A stretch of DNA of 64,000 bases from Mycosphaerelloides madeirae (taxonomy: Eukaryota; Ascomycota; Dothideomycetes; Mycosphaerellales; Mycosphaerellaceae): assembly GCA_002785995.1 (NCBI GenBank), contig NHNV01000008.1, positions 484,397 through 548,396 of the forward strand. The letters run 5' to 3'. Position 1 is the first letter of the stretch. Every line of letters begins with the position of its first letter. The notes beneath the pieces were generated by a model. That model was not told where the DNA came from, ran no database searches, and saw only the letters and a program-made list of their open reading frames with translations. Shown here piece by piece: positions 1 to 12,546 of this stretch. The translations under genes and the position numbers were made by a program.

Positions 1-478
1 GCCGTGACTCACGATGTTGATATTACGCATTACGCTGCAGCTGGTGGCGTATGTCTGACATTCAGGTTGCTGTATTTACTACGCGGACTGTGCCCCTTTC
101 AAATGTGTGACGTACGAAGGAGTCGCGCCGTGGCAGAGCATCAATGGGGTTCCTTTCCATCCTGTGTGGTATGCTTCCGATTGGGATAGGAGAGTAATGC
201 CTCCTGTGCTGCATGTGTCCATTATTGATGGTGAAGGTGGAGGTTAAATGAGCGAGGGAGGTAATTGAAGGGAGGTACGTTAATTGATGGGCGTTGGAGA
301 AAGAGGTTGGAAGCTTGAGAGCCGACGAAGCACCGACCTCGAAAGACCTTGAAGACTGCAAACAACTCTTGGGAATAACGCTTGCTGCGTTGTTTTGTCG
401 CAACGTTTATATATGCACCCACAACACCAGCCGCCAACGCGATGCAGCACACCAGCAGAGCGTTGAACAGCCCGAGCG
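1..478. other. Left-edge non-coding stretch, promoter side of TRS130
   Basis: No supportable gene. Short open frames on both strands lack conserved features. A TATA-like tract near 406-416 lies about 65 bases upstream of the TRS130 start and may belong to its promoter. Confidence 0.4.
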
Positions 479-3400
479 ATGGAGAGCACCTCGCAGAGCT
501 CCAAGGTTACCGGTAGAAGCCATGCATTCTCATTCTCCAAGTACTGGCTGACGACTGATACACATCGCAGTGGAGTATCATGATCCCGCTGGCGTCTTCC
601 CCCTAGTATCGCGCAACATCGCCGCCCGTCTTCCTCTTCGAAACCTCAACTGGCAATCCCCGCCACGCCCTTTGCGCCAGATCAAGTCGCTGCATGTCGA
701 CTTCGTCCCAGACAGCGATACTCGCGAGAACCTGCGGCCAAGCAGCTCCCGACCAGACTCTGCGGAGCAGAATAGCCTAGACATTGTGCGAGGAGGGTTG
801 GATGCCCGCAAGCAGGCGGTCAAGGAGAGGAGACACCAGATTCCTGGCTTCAGAACAAGCCCGTACTTGAAGATTTACATACTGCGATGTGACAACAAGG
901 ACATATACAAAGACGACGCTCGCAGAAGAATACGGGAGTGGATCAGAGACCATGCGCAACCAGAGGGCAAACGGGACGATCACGATGCTTTTGAGTGGCT
1001 GATTCTCCACGTGGTTATTCCAGATACGGTCGCCGCAAGTGAACCGAGATGGCGGGAGAGCTCAAAGGACCCGGACGAGCTCAAGGAGCGCAAGGGAAAT
1101 AGCAAGATCATCGGAAAAAGCACACGCACAGTGTTCGACAGACTTCGCGCAGACTTCAACGAAACAGGCAAATCTGGACAGGATCGTGTTGCGCAAATAC
1201 GGCTCCCAAAAGACCAAGTTCCCGCGGATTTACTACCCACGCCTGCCATCGCACAGACTCTTGAAGAGTCCCAACAGGAACGCGAGAACGCTTGGAATCA
1301 CCTCATGACGAAATTCAAAACGTTGATCTTGGACCCTTTCGACAGACGGGTGCGGCAGTATGAGGCCGACATTGCAGAGCAGGAGTCCCGCCGTTCACTT
1401 CCAGGCTGGAACTTCTGCACCTTCTTCGTACACAAGGAAGGCTTAGCCAGAGCTTTGGAGAGCATAGGCCTGGTTGAAGATGCAGTGGCTATCTACGACG
1501 AGCTTTCGCTTGGGCTTGAGACTGTATTGCGAGAGATTGCCAGCGGACAGGCTCAGGGCACCGCTACGAGCTTTGCATCATACACTGACGACATAGAGCA
1601 ACGCATTGCTGGCCTGCCAGAAACGAACGGCCACGGGACTGACGACGAAATGACGAATGAGAAACGTGATGCAGCCGCACTCTTCAGCAAGGATTACCGA
1701 GAGCGCATAATGATGAGTACAATATCTGTATTCGACTTCTTTTGTTACATTTTTACTCGACAAAAGGCCTTGATCTTGCGACTGGCAAATGCCCGCTCGG
1801 TCAGAGTCCAGCTTGGAGTTGACGCCAGAGAGGGCGGAGAAGATCTGGTCCTGACTTCGGAGGTCTGCTGGCGGGCTTCCAGTTTCATTCACACTGCCGC
1901 TAGGACCTTGAGGCAGGACCTCTTAACCAGGTGAGAAAGGCTTTGGGTAGCCAAGGCCCAAATGAGAGTCCTTCTGACGAGTTGTGCAGGGCAGCAACTA
2001 CGCAGAAAGGTCCGAGTGAGATCGAAATCGAAGGTCTTGTGAGCTCTTGGACATGGGCTGTAGCCGGCCAGGTTCTTGAAGAAACAGCCGTGCCTGCGCT
2101 CTTGGATATCACAGACCACGACGGGCGAGCGTCCTCCGATCTTTCCAATAGCAGAGTTCGTCGGCCTAGTCTTACTATAGGCCTCGGCGCCAACACGCAT
2201 CCACAACGGATCACGAGTCTTCCTGCAAGTCGAGTCAAGACTGCTGGCGTTCAACGCCCGCTGTCAGAAGATCGATCTGCGCTCGAAAATGGCTTCAAAG
2301 ACGCATCAAACGCTACTGTTGACATCGCCAAGCCAAGCGGTATTCCAGGCCAAGCAGAATTAGCAACCTACAGAGCAGAGCTCTTAATCATGCGCCGCAA
2401 AATGGTTGAACTGCTTGGACGACGGCGTGGCTGGTACGTCGGTTGGGGGTATGCGCAGCATCGAAGGGGAAGCAGTTTCGTTGATGTTAGCATCGATGAT
2501 CACGCAAGAGACTCTGTTGTTGGAGAAAAGGAGCGAGCGTCAGCTTCCAGGCAGACTCTAGGGCCAACACTCGCTCGTGCTATGGATTCGGAAGCACTAT
2601 TCTGGGAGGTCTACGAACGTTCGACATACTCTGCTATTCGACATTTCTATGCTGCTACTCAGAGCAAATCTGCGGAGGCGCTGCTGGGCGACCTGGCTGT
2701 GTTGGAGTACCAACGAGAACATTACGAAAGCGCTGCGTCCTACTTTCAGCATATCCTGCCTCTAATCTCCACTCGCGACTGGAGTATAGTGGAGGCTGAA
2801 GCCATGGCAATTTACTCAGATTGTCTCAAACAGCTGGGCCGGAGAGAAGAGTTTGTGGAGAACACTCTTGCCCTGCTCGCCAAGGTGGTCGCTAGGAAAA
2901 TGGATCGACAGCTTCCGCGGATGCGCTGGATTTCGGACGGCGCAAGCAATTTTGATGCCCAGATCACGCTCAACGACATTTTAACCGCCTCGGCAGATAT
3001 CTGCCGCGATGTGGTCCAGCCCGTAAAGAGCTTCTTCGTCGACGTTCGGCTCGACTGCGAGGTGATCCACGAAGAAGGCTCTGATGGCTTCGGCCTCATC
3101 TTGCAAGTCCAGAATGTCTTGGACGAAGACATCTCTGTCGACAAGGCTAGCGTCAAATTAACCAGCTTCCACGACTCGTCTCTGGAAGTGACACTCAAGA
3201 CCGACGGCGCTATCACGCTCATTCAAGGATTGAACAATCTTCGACTCAGATCGACTGTCAATTCTTACGGACCGTTCCTGGTAGATCAAATCGTCCTGAG
3301 TGCTAAGCGAGTCTCGTTTGTAGAAGAAATTCGGCCGCCTCCCAAACCGACACCTCTCGGCTTCATTGAAGACAAACCGCCAACAGTCACTATTACAGAG

Positions 3401-5002
3401 CCAAGAAGGTTACCGGCATTCGCATTCCTGTATCCTCCGGCCGGGGCGCTGAATGCAAATATCATGCGCTCAAACAGCATCCACATCGACAAAGCACGAG
3501 GTCTCGAAATCGTGCTCGAAGCTGGTCATAATCAGGTCGAGGCACTGCAGATCAAATTGAAACCCATTTCAGCAGGACTTCGCCTCCACCTTGCCGATTC
3601 TACGTCAAGTGGGATCGAATTTGACCGCAAAGAAATCGCGAAACCTGGACTGGTGTCGTTCAGTGGACTGGACACCAACACTTCGGCTATGGTTACCATT
3701 CCATACACGGTAGAGCAGACGAACCAGGATATCGCCGTTCGCGTTGAGATTCAGTACCGCACCTCCAAGGACACTTTTGTTATGCTGCAGTCCTGCCGAC
3801 TGACGGACGAATTACCGCTGGATGTCGAAGTGAATGACATCTTCCACCATCAAGCGCTGTTCTCAAACTTCACTGTCAGAAGTACAACCCCGCGTCCACT
3901 CTCTCTACTCAGCGCTGAGCTGAAGGACTCGCCGATTTATGCAGTGGGACGACCTCCCGCGTTGCCTCTTCCACTAACGATACACAAGTCACAACCTGTG
4001 AGTCTGGCTTATAGGATCACTCGCAAACAAGGGATAGATCGGAAGATCACCAAACGAGATGCTGCACTTGCTTTGCAAGTCTGCTACCAGCCCCTGGATG
4101 AGCTCTTCTTGACCTGTCTTCGCGAGATCTTCATCAAGGATTTATTTGAAAGTTCCTTCAAACGACTGCACCGTCTTCTTGTTCCCATGTTGCTGGAACG
4201 ATCAAGACAATTCATCGGCTCCGCGGATTTGGACGTAGCTGCGTTACTCCGTGAAGCCAAGGTCCCCAGCTTCGAGGAAGTTGGTTGGCATGAGGTTGCC
4301 AACACGCTCAATAAGACTATGAGCAACGAGTTACAAGTCTGGCTTCGAAGATGGCACGCAGACCACGCCACAATAGCAATGACGGCGAATGACGACCGAA
4401 AAGTCACCCAAGACCTCACAATCTCTGTTGACGTTCCAAATGTCGATATAGTCTTCACTGCAAATCTCGAGTTGTTGGGCGTCAAGGCTCCTGCAAGCTC
4501 ACCGCCGCCGACACTCGTGCTTGGACAGCCAGTACAAGCCAACCTTCAGATCAAGCATACTGGCCAATGGAGCACCAAGGGCCTAGACTCTAATGTACCC
4601 ACGCTTAAGGTTCAGGGGCAAGACGACAAAAAAGCGACATTCGTATGCGACATTGCAGCAAATGATTCGGATACTTGGATCATCGGCGGTCAACGACGGT
4701 GCCATTTTGCACTTGAGGATGGGAAAGACCACATCATCAATGTTGTCCTCGTCCCGCTGAGACTGGGCACCTGGCCTTTGCCTCTTGTTGAGATTCAACA
4801 GGACCTTTCTGACCCGGAGACCAGCTATCGCGAGGCTGATCGTAGCTCGATGTCGTGCGAGACTCATTACGAGAACGCTGCGCAGCTAGTACAGGTCATT
4901 CACGATCAGCGAGTCACCAGAGTGGCTATCACAGAATCTCCTGCTTTCCTCGCTCTGCCGCCTTCGAGGCCTGGTACCGCGTCGACGAAAGAACCAGGCT
5001 GA
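479..5002 (+). CDS. TRS130: TRAPPII complex subunit Trs130 (TRAPPC10)
   Basis: Exons 479-512, 571-1930 and 1990-5002 join in frame to give 1468 residues, the usual size of filamentous fungal Trs130. The protein is a TRAPPII-specific subunit that helps activate Rab11/Ypt31-type GTPases in late Golgi and endosomal traffic. Evidence seen: the N-terminus reads MESTSQSSKVTVEYHDPAG after splicing, as in the family; the C-terminal TRAPPC10 region has the WIIGGQRR motif near residue 1360, followed by a beta-rich end. The start is the ATG at 479, which leaves a first exon of only 34 nt; intron 1 (58 nt) and intron 2 (59 nt) have GT-AG ends, and intron 2 has a CTGAC branch-like site. It is transcribed toward the homocysteine synthase gene. 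Family assignment is firm; exact start is likely. Confidence 0.9.
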
Positions 5003-5526
5003 GATATGTGTAGATGTTATCCAGTTCAAGACAGACCCGAATACTCGCATCCCCCTGTCCCCCGCCAACAGTGGGAGAGGAGATATCATCGAAAACGCGG
5101 CGCACTTCTGCTCGACCGCGTGACCTTTCAGTGGTCCCAACTTAGTCAAACCGCAGTTGCCGAAAGAACTAAGGGAAACGCATCCCTTGGTCCATAGTCT
5201 GACAATAAAATACTCAAACTTCATTATCCAAGAAGCTGGTCCACTTTCTTAGTCTTGAGCACGCCATACCTCTTAATTAGCCTCCTGTCGCTTTTGTGGC
5301 CACTCATAACCCTCTATTCTTGCAAGATTGGCGGGGGGCATTCAGGTACCATGCGGGGCAAATGTCGTCTTGGGAGCTCGATTGCGGGGGTAAAAATCAA
5401 CGAAATGGCGTCGTTTGCCGTAAACATTGCGGACTTTTTCCTTTGAGCGAAATTTCTTCCTACTTTCCTCGTCCAGTTGACTCTCCACATCAATCTCATA
5501 CCATCAACACCTCCTTAAGAATAACT
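5003..5526. other. Intergenic: TRS130 3' end and homocysteine synthase promoter
   Basis: 524 bases with no supportable gene. A pyrimidine-rich tract just before 5527 is typical of fungal core promoters and leaders. Confidence 0.4.
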
Positions 5527-7015
5527 ATGGCCGCCGAAGAAATCACCCCCAGATTCGAGACTCTCCAGCTTCATGCTGGCCAGACTTCCGATCCCACTAC
5601 GAAGTCACGAGCCGTGCCCATCTACGCAACCACGTCTTTCACGTTCGATGACTCGGCTCACGGCGCGAGGCTCTTTGGTCTCAAGGAGTTCGGCAACATC
5701 TACTCGCGTATCATGAACCCTACCGTCGACGTTCTGGAGAAGCGAATTGCGGCTTTGGAGGGCGGTGTTGCGGCTCTGGCTTGTTCTTCGGGCCAGTCGG
5801 CGCAGTTTATGACTATTGCGGCACTTGCACATGCTGGAGATAATATTGTTTCGACTTCGAATCTTTATGGAGGTGAGGAATTCGAGTACGTGTTTGAGAT
5901 GGCTGCTGATGTTTATTGCGTTTGCATTTAGGCACTTACAACCAGCTCAAGGTTTTCATGCCACGTCTGGGAATCAACACCAAGTTCGTGCAAGGCGACG
6001 ACGCAGAGGGCTTCAAGAATGCTATTGATGAGAAGACGAAGGCGGTCTACGTCGAGACGATCGGCAACCCGAGATATAACGTTCCAGACTTCGAGGCCAT
6101 TGTCAAGGTTGCCCACGAGGCTGGCGTTCCCGTGGTTGTCGACAACACTTTCGGAGCTGGAGGATACTTCTGCCGCCCAATCGATCACGGTGCAGATATC
6201 GTTGTACACAGCGCGACCAAGTGGATCGGAGGCCACGGCACCACGATTGGCGGTGTCGTTGTTGACTCCGGCAAGTTCGATTGGGGTAGTGAGGGTGCTA
6301 GGAAGCGCTTCCCGCAGATGTCGGAGCCATCGGATGGATACCACGGTCTCAAGTTCTGGGATACTTTCGGGGCCATCACCTTCATCATTCGCCTGCGAGT
6401 TGAGATTCTTCGAGACCTAGGAGCCGCTCTGAACCCATTTGCAGCACAACAGCTCCTCCTCGGTGTTGAGACGCTCAGCTTGCGGTGCGAGAGACATGCC
6501 GAGAATGCGATGAAACTCGCACAGTGGCTGGAGAAGAACCAGAATGTTTCGTGGGTCAGCTACCCAGGTCTTGCTAGCCACAAGAGCCACGAGCTGGCGA
6601 AGAAGTACCTGCCGAGGGGATTCGGTGGTGTGCTGTCTTTCGGCGTCAAGGGAGGTCAAACGGCGGGCAGCCAGGTCGTGGATGGCTTCAAGCTGATCTC
6701 CAACCTGGCTAACGTTGGAGATTCCAAGACGTTGGCTATTCACCCGTGGACGACTACCCACGAGCAACTGAGTGACGAGGAAAAGATTGGCAGTGGAGTG
6801 ACTGAGGTGAAGTCAGAATATCCTCTCCACTCGAAATGTTCTAACCGAAGCATTAGGACCTCATCCGTATTTCCGTCGGCACCGAGCACATCGACGACAT
6901 CATCGGCGACTTCGAGCAGTCGTTCAAGAACGCGGCGACGAAGCCAGAGGAGAAGGCAGCGGACAACTCGGAGAAGACGGGCGATGCATCGGCGCCAGCG
7001 AATCCGACTGTGTGA
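5527..7015 (+). CDS. MET17: O-acetylhomoserine sulfhydrylase (homocysteine synthase)
   Basis: Exons 5527-5872, 5932-6806 and 6857-7015 give 459 residues. The enzyme is a PLP-dependent Cys/Met metabolism enzyme that joins sulfide to O-acetylhomoserine to make homocysteine, in the cytosol. Visible features: N-terminal HAGQTSDPTTKSRAVPIYATTS block, substrate and PLP region YSRIMNPTVDVLE, and the PLP lysine in SATKWIGGHGT near residue 210. The ATG at 5527 matches the family start. Introns of 59 and 50 nt restore NLYGGTYNQ and GVTEDLIRISVGTEH, both family blocks. The C-terminus carries a charged, low-complexity tail after the EHIDDIIGDF block, longer than in yeast Met17. Cystathionine gamma-synthase is a related alternative, but the length and motif set favour the sulfhydrylase. 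Confidence 0.93.
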
Positions 7016-8173
7016 ATGATTTCAGATACCCCAAAAGGTGAAATGCGTTTGGTAGGGACATCAATAATGATGACAGAGATTTCTCCATTCAATACTGCTT
7101 CCGATGTTATGTTGTACAACGTCGGCAGTGGTCACATGCGGAGAGACGAGTCCCGATGTTTTGGAGCTTCCAGGACCAGGGTGGCACCATGCAGCGGTCA
7201 GACGAACGCCTCGAGCACGTGGCCGAGAGATGGGTGATGATACATTGAGGACGTTCTAACGGAAACCTAGGCAAAGGGAGAAAGGAAGTAGGTACGGGAA
7301 CAGACTCGGTTCTATTGCAGGCTTTAGTAAAGCGGAGAAAGTGGTTAGTACATTAGATGGCCCCTGAAGTGAAGTCTTCGCCCAGGAGAGTTTCGGAAGG
7401 GACCGATGCATGTGGCGCGCTGGCATGTGAACAGCATCACCGTGGCTTCCTTTTTTCGCCCTCGTCGACATCGTTCTAGCTGAATGTCCTGCATCCCGCA
7501 CCTTCTTCCCGTAGCATCTCATTGTCCCGCTGGGCGCAAGTGCGAAATTGTAGTTCCAGACTGCAGTGTATAAGGTACATATCCTGCAGAGAAGTCGTCG
7601 GCGCAAGAGGATGCAGCGGTCATGGAGACCGCGGCGGGCTTTTGGCGCCAGACCTCGGCATCGCCAGCACGAGAGCTCACGACTGCGCTTCTGGCAAGGC
7701 GAATGCGACAAGACGCGGTGTTATTGATGTGGGCGGATAGGATAAGGTCGAATGTTGCCTATGACCTTTTCTCTCCCTCTCCTTCGCGTCTTCTACTTCC
7801 CTGCCACCCCGTCTCGTCCCGTCTCGTCTCTCGCTGCGTTGTTGCACAGCAGAGCGCCCGCTTGACCAGCTTACCGCAGACATCCAGGTTGCCTGCCTCT
7901 CCGTGAGTTCCCAAATCTCGGGCTCCCCGAAGAGACACCACGGCATTAATCATGCCCCTCCACATCCCCGTTACTACTCGGCTGACCCCCAGTCCGGACA
8001 GTGCTGCTCCGTTGTCGTGATCCATCCTCCTCTCTACCACTTCCCACACCCACCTCGATCAATCCTCGAAACGGGCCCCCGCATCTCGTACGCCTTGCAG
8101 CGCTTCGATCTGGTAGCACGGCCATCTGCAGCCTGCCTTCTTCCTTCGATCGTTCCCGCCAGATCCCGACGAC
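7016..8173. other. Long intergenic region upstream of acyl-CoA synthetase
   Basis: 1158 bases without a supportable gene. The last 400 bases are C/T-rich with short direct repeats (for example near 7806-7830), typical of a long fungal 5' leader. Reverse-strand open frames here are compositionally biased and show no domain. Confidence 0.4.
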
Positions 8174-10343
8174 ATGTCTCTCCCAGCTCTCGACAAGGCC
8201 GCTCAGCTCGTGCCTCCTCCTCCCCCGGGAGCACCATACTCGGTAGCTGTGCCAGGCACTGAGCAGAAAGGACGCAGTGCAGTATACCGGCATTGGAGGC
8301 AAAAGGATGGCGTCCTCTACTCGCTGGACCCAAAGGTCACAACCGCACACGAGTTCTTCGAGCAGGCCGCTGAGAAGTTCCCAAACAACAAGTGCTTGGG
8401 ACACCGCCCGTACGACCCAAAGACCAAGTCTTTTGGTAACTACGTCTGGGAGACCTACGCTCAGGTGCAGAAGCGGAGAGCCAACTTCGGTGTCGGTCTG
8501 GTTGCGCTGCACGAGGAGGTCGGTGTCATTGGAAGACAATACGGTATCGGACTGTGGTGTTTGAACCGCCCAGAATGGCAAATTACCGATCTCGCTTGCA
8601 TGTCCCAGTCGCTGTTCACTGTTTCCCTTTACGACACCCTTGGTCCGGATGCAACCGAGTATATCATCAACCACGCCGGTCTTACTTGTGTTGCCGCGTC
8701 TGTTGGGCACATTCCCACACTGATCAAGCTCGCTCCAAGATGTCCAACCCTCAAGATTGTCATTTCGCTCGACACCTTGGAGGCCGAGGGAGAGCAGGCC
8801 GGTACCTCGAAGATGGCTCTGCTGAATGCCATGGCCGCGCAATCGGGTCTGAAGATCTTCCAGATTCGTGATGTTGAGGCGATTGGCGAGGCTACTCCAC
8901 GACCATACCACCCTCCGCGACCTGAGGACAGAATCACGATCAACTACACATCTGGCACCACTGGCAACCCCAAGGGTGTCATCCTCACACATTACAACGC
9001 AGTCGCAGCGGCCTCTTCTTCTCTTGCCGTCTGTAAACAGTCTAAGAACGATACTATCTGCTCATACCTCCCGTTGGCGCACATCTTCCAAAGAGTGACG
9101 GAACACTCGGCTCTGTGGGCAGGTTGCGCCATTGGATACTTCCACGGCAACATCCTGGAGCTGGTTGACGATATGAAGCTGTTGCGCCCAACTGCATTCA
9201 CCAGTGTACCCAGACTCTTCAACCGCTTCGGTGGTGCGATCAAGGCTCAGACCATCGAGGCTCCTGGATTCAAGGGAACGCTCTCCAACCATGTCGTGGA
9301 CACGAAGCTGGCGAACCTGACCAAGGTTTCAGCAGACAAGGCAACCAACAAGCACTTCCTGTACGACCGCATCTGGTCGAAGAAAGTGGCTGCAGCACTC
9401 GGTCTGGATCGCGCCCAGACGATGATCTCTGGTTCGGCTCCTTTGGATCCTACACTTCATCAATTCCTGCGCGTTGTCTTCGCCAACAACTTCTACCAGG
9501 GATACGGTTTGACGGAGACTTACGCCATTGCCCTGGCTCAGCTCGAGGGCGACTTCAGCGCTGGCAACTGCGGTGCTGTCACATTGACTACCGAGCTGTG
9601 CCTGGCTGATGTGCCGAGCATGGAGTATTTCTCAACAGACAAGCCTCACCCTCGTGGCGAGCTCATGGTTCGTGGCCCCAATGTCTTCAAGGAGTACTAC
9701 AAGAACGAGGCCGAGACAAAGAAGGCCTTCACAGAGGATGGCTGGTTCCGCACCGGCGACATCTGCACAGTCGACGAGCTCGGCCGCTTCAAGATTGTCG
9801 ACCGAGTCAAGAACGTCCTCAAGCTTGCACATGGCGAGTACATCTCGCCCGAGCGGATCGAAAACGTCTACCTGGGCAACCTGCCATTCCTGCAGCAGGG
9901 ATATGTGCACGGCGACAGCACTCAGTCCAACCTGGTCGCAATCTTCGGTGTTCAGCCAGATATCTTTTCGTCATTCCTCGAGAAGGTGCTTGGAAAGAAA
10001 GTGAACGAGGCGGATGTCAAGGCCTTGGAGGCGGCTGTTGCAGAGCCCAAGGTACGAAAGGCGGTCCTCCGGGAAATGGCCCGTATTGGCAAGAAGGCCA
10101 AGTTTAACAGCTGGGAGATCGTCAAGGCTGTGAGGTTGATGCTCGAGCCGTTCACTATTGAGAATGAACTGCTCACTCCAACGTGAGTCCAACCCGAGAC
10201 TTTGGTGGAATGGACTGCAATACTGACTTTGTTCCGCTAGGCTCAAACTCAAGCGACCACAGACCGCCAAGTACTACCGAAGTCTGATTGACGAGATGTA
10301 CGCTGAGATCGATGCCGAGACCAAGCCCGTAACGAAACTGTAA
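8174..10343 (+). CDS. FAA1: Long-chain fatty acid-CoA ligase (Faa1/Faa4 type)
   Basis: Exons 8174-10182 and 10241-10343 give 703 residues, normal for fungal long-chain acyl-CoA synthetases. The enzyme activates long-chain fatty acids with ATP and CoA for lipid synthesis or beta-oxidation. Evidence: the AMP-binding P-loop YTSGTTGNPKG near residues 257-268, the ANL-family block YQGYGLTETYA near 440, the adenylate-binding region GWFRTGDI and the lysine-bearing hinge DRVKNVLKLAHGEYISPE. The 58-nt intron near the 3' end is needed to finish the conserved end block LTPTLKLKRPQ; without it the frame stops at once. No peroxisomal targeting signal is seen at the C-terminus (ends VTKL, only loosely PTS1-like). 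Which FAA paralogue this is cannot be told from sequence alone. Confidence 0.93.
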
Positions 10344-11411
10344 AGCGGAAAAATGTTCATTGCGTTGGATGGGGGAGTGGAGGCGCTTGTTGGATAAGAG
10401 AAGAAGATGTATGGAAAGATGGAATGGACGTCGATGTACAGCGCAAGATGGAGGAGGGAGTATAGAGTGAAGCAAATACCCATGGTCGGCTGGGAAATCG
10501 TTTTTGCCCTCGAAGCTCTGTGTTTGCTGCGCTCTCTTCTCGTGGTACCATTCAAATGACTGCTACGGGATTTGGCAGCTGCATGCTACGCTCCACAACA
10601 GCTGTACATGTACACGTGGATGAGCGTGGCGTCCGTCTTCCAATACTCTTTCATCATCTAGGCTGTGTTCAGCTCGCCCAGACCTGCACGAGGCCAGGTA
10701 GTCCGAACGACATGTCCTGGGCTGACGTGGTGTGAGCTCGATGGATTGACGTTCTTGGGTCTGTGGTCGTACGAAGCACTTCAAAGACATGCAGCAAGCG
10801 GGCGACACGACCATGACGTTGAGCAGAAAGACACACATGTATTTCACACGACAAGCATCCGTATTGAATACATAATGCAATAGAAGAGCGTACTAATAAA
10901 GGACCGGAGAGCCTGCGTCGTCCGATGTTTCAGCACCCGAGCAAACGCAAGCGCCACAGCAGTTGTCGTGTCGTCCAAGACAAAACGCGAAGCAATCAAG
11001 CAAAAGCTGCATGTCCAAGATCCATGCAACACATCACCCGACCGCTGCTAAGGAGGGGCGGAACGTCATGTTTCTACTCTCCCTGTTTGTGTTCGATGCA
11101 CATTTAGAAAAAAGAGGAGTCCTTTACCTTTTCTCTCTTCGTCGAAGACTTTCTCGCGTGGGTTTGCGATTTCTTCATTCCTACTACACGCTTTTCTTGA
11201 ATTCCGAAGGTGAAGAACGTGGATCTGCACGCCTGACGCTTTTGTACTTTTCTGCCTGCCTTGCGACATAACTGCTTCTTTCCTGCGTGGTTCAATTGCA
11301 GACTTTTCGAGAAGAGTGTCGATTACATTGTCGAGATAACATCGACGTTGGCGTTGTCGAGCGCATTTCACGAACATCCTCGCCGCTTGAACGCAAGCGA
11401 ACGGAAGTGCA
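10344..11411. other. Intergenic between FAA gene and MARVEL gene
   Basis: 1068 bases; no gene, RNA gene or repeat that I can support. The 300 bases before 11412 are C/T-rich and likely include promoter and leader of the MARVEL gene. Confidence 0.4.
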
Positions 11412-12024
11412 ATGGCGGGCTTCGAAATGAGTAGGACGGTCGTCCTCGGACTTCGAGTGGTCCAGGCCATCTTCGCAATTATCGTTTTGGGCCTCTCCGC
11501 CTATGGTATGTCGCCCGTTCGCAGCCAGAGAGCACACATACTGACAATAAAATGGCAGTCGCGGACTGGTGGAGAGGTAACTGGCATGTCGACTCGCCCA
11601 AAGAAGTCAACTACATCATCTTCTGCGCTGTCTGGACCGTTCTCGCCCTATTGTACCTCATCCTCGTTCCATGGATATTCTCGGGGACGGTCGTGCACCA
11701 CAAGTTTGCGATCTTGGGCATGGAGGCTGTTACGATGATCTTCTGGTTCGCTGGCTTCATTGCGCTTGCTGTCTTCCTGGATGATCGGGTGTGCTTTGGG
11801 AGTGTTTGCTCGGCGGCTAAAGCGGCGGATGTCTTTGCGGCTTTTACTTGGTGAGTTGAGTACCTTGGAGTCTGGAGACTGCAGTAGTTAGCTGATACGG
11901 GTTTGATAGGGTCCTCTTTGCTGTCACGACTGCAATGGCTGTTATGCATGTCGTCCGATCGACGAAACGTACCACCAGCTCGAACAAGGCCGATCCGAAC
12001 ATTAACATCCAGGAGGGTGTCTGA
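11412..12024 (+). CDS. MARVEL-domain four-helix membrane protein
   Basis: Exons 11412-11505, 11559-11850 and 11910-12024 join to 166 residues. Four hydrophobic helices are visible: about residues 10-30, 50-72, 80-100 and 125-145. The N-terminal LGLRVVQAIFAIIVLGLSAYG, the first loop VADWW and a conserved cysteine pair in the loop before helix 4 (VCFGSVCSAAKAADVFAAFTW) are hallmarks of the fungal MARVEL family, which act in membrane apposition and plasma-membrane organisation (Nce102/Fhn1-like proteins are distant relatives). Introns of 53 and 59 nt have GT-AG ends. The short polar tail ends NINIQEGV. Precise function is unknown; family assignment is good. Confidence 0.85.
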
Positions 12025-12546
12025 GCAGGAGCTTGTCTGCGCTGAGAATGTTGCGCTGGTGGGAGCATTGAAGATGACGGTATGAGATATAACACTGCGT
12101 GGAAGGCGAACGGATGCGATAGTTCTCTGAGCGGTCAGAATGGAATTGAGTCATGTCTGCTTTTGTGATACCACATTGCGACTTTGCGATTGATGCGGCT
12201 TGAGTTGCTGTTGTGTCTTCAGTGGTAGGTAACAGTAATGAGGAATCCAAATCGAGTTCGATTGTTTGCGTCGTCCACATGACTTCTCAACTCAAAGGAA
12301 CAATCGAGCAGAGCATTGCGAAGAAAGAAGGATCGAGGACCGACTCGGCTTTGGGAAGCATTACCGGTTTGTAAGCAAGTCGTCACCAATTCGGCCGCCT
12401 GAGAAACGTCTAGTCTTCCTGTCCGTGGCAAAACTTCTATAGCATCTTCTTTCATCTCAAGAATAGGCCCCAACCGTAGGTAACTGATCTTCCTTCTTCA
12501 TACAAACTCATTCGCAGTCTTCATTAGATATCATCGCACCTCTCGC
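12025..12546. other. Intergenic between MARVEL and WLM genes
   Basis: 522 bases with no supportable feature; likely 3' UTR of the MARVEL gene and promoter of the protease gene. Confidence 0.4.

Noticed and set aside
7256..7711. 151-codon minus-strand frame
   Set aside because: Arg/Ser-biased composition and no recognisable domain; lies in a probable leader and promoter region.
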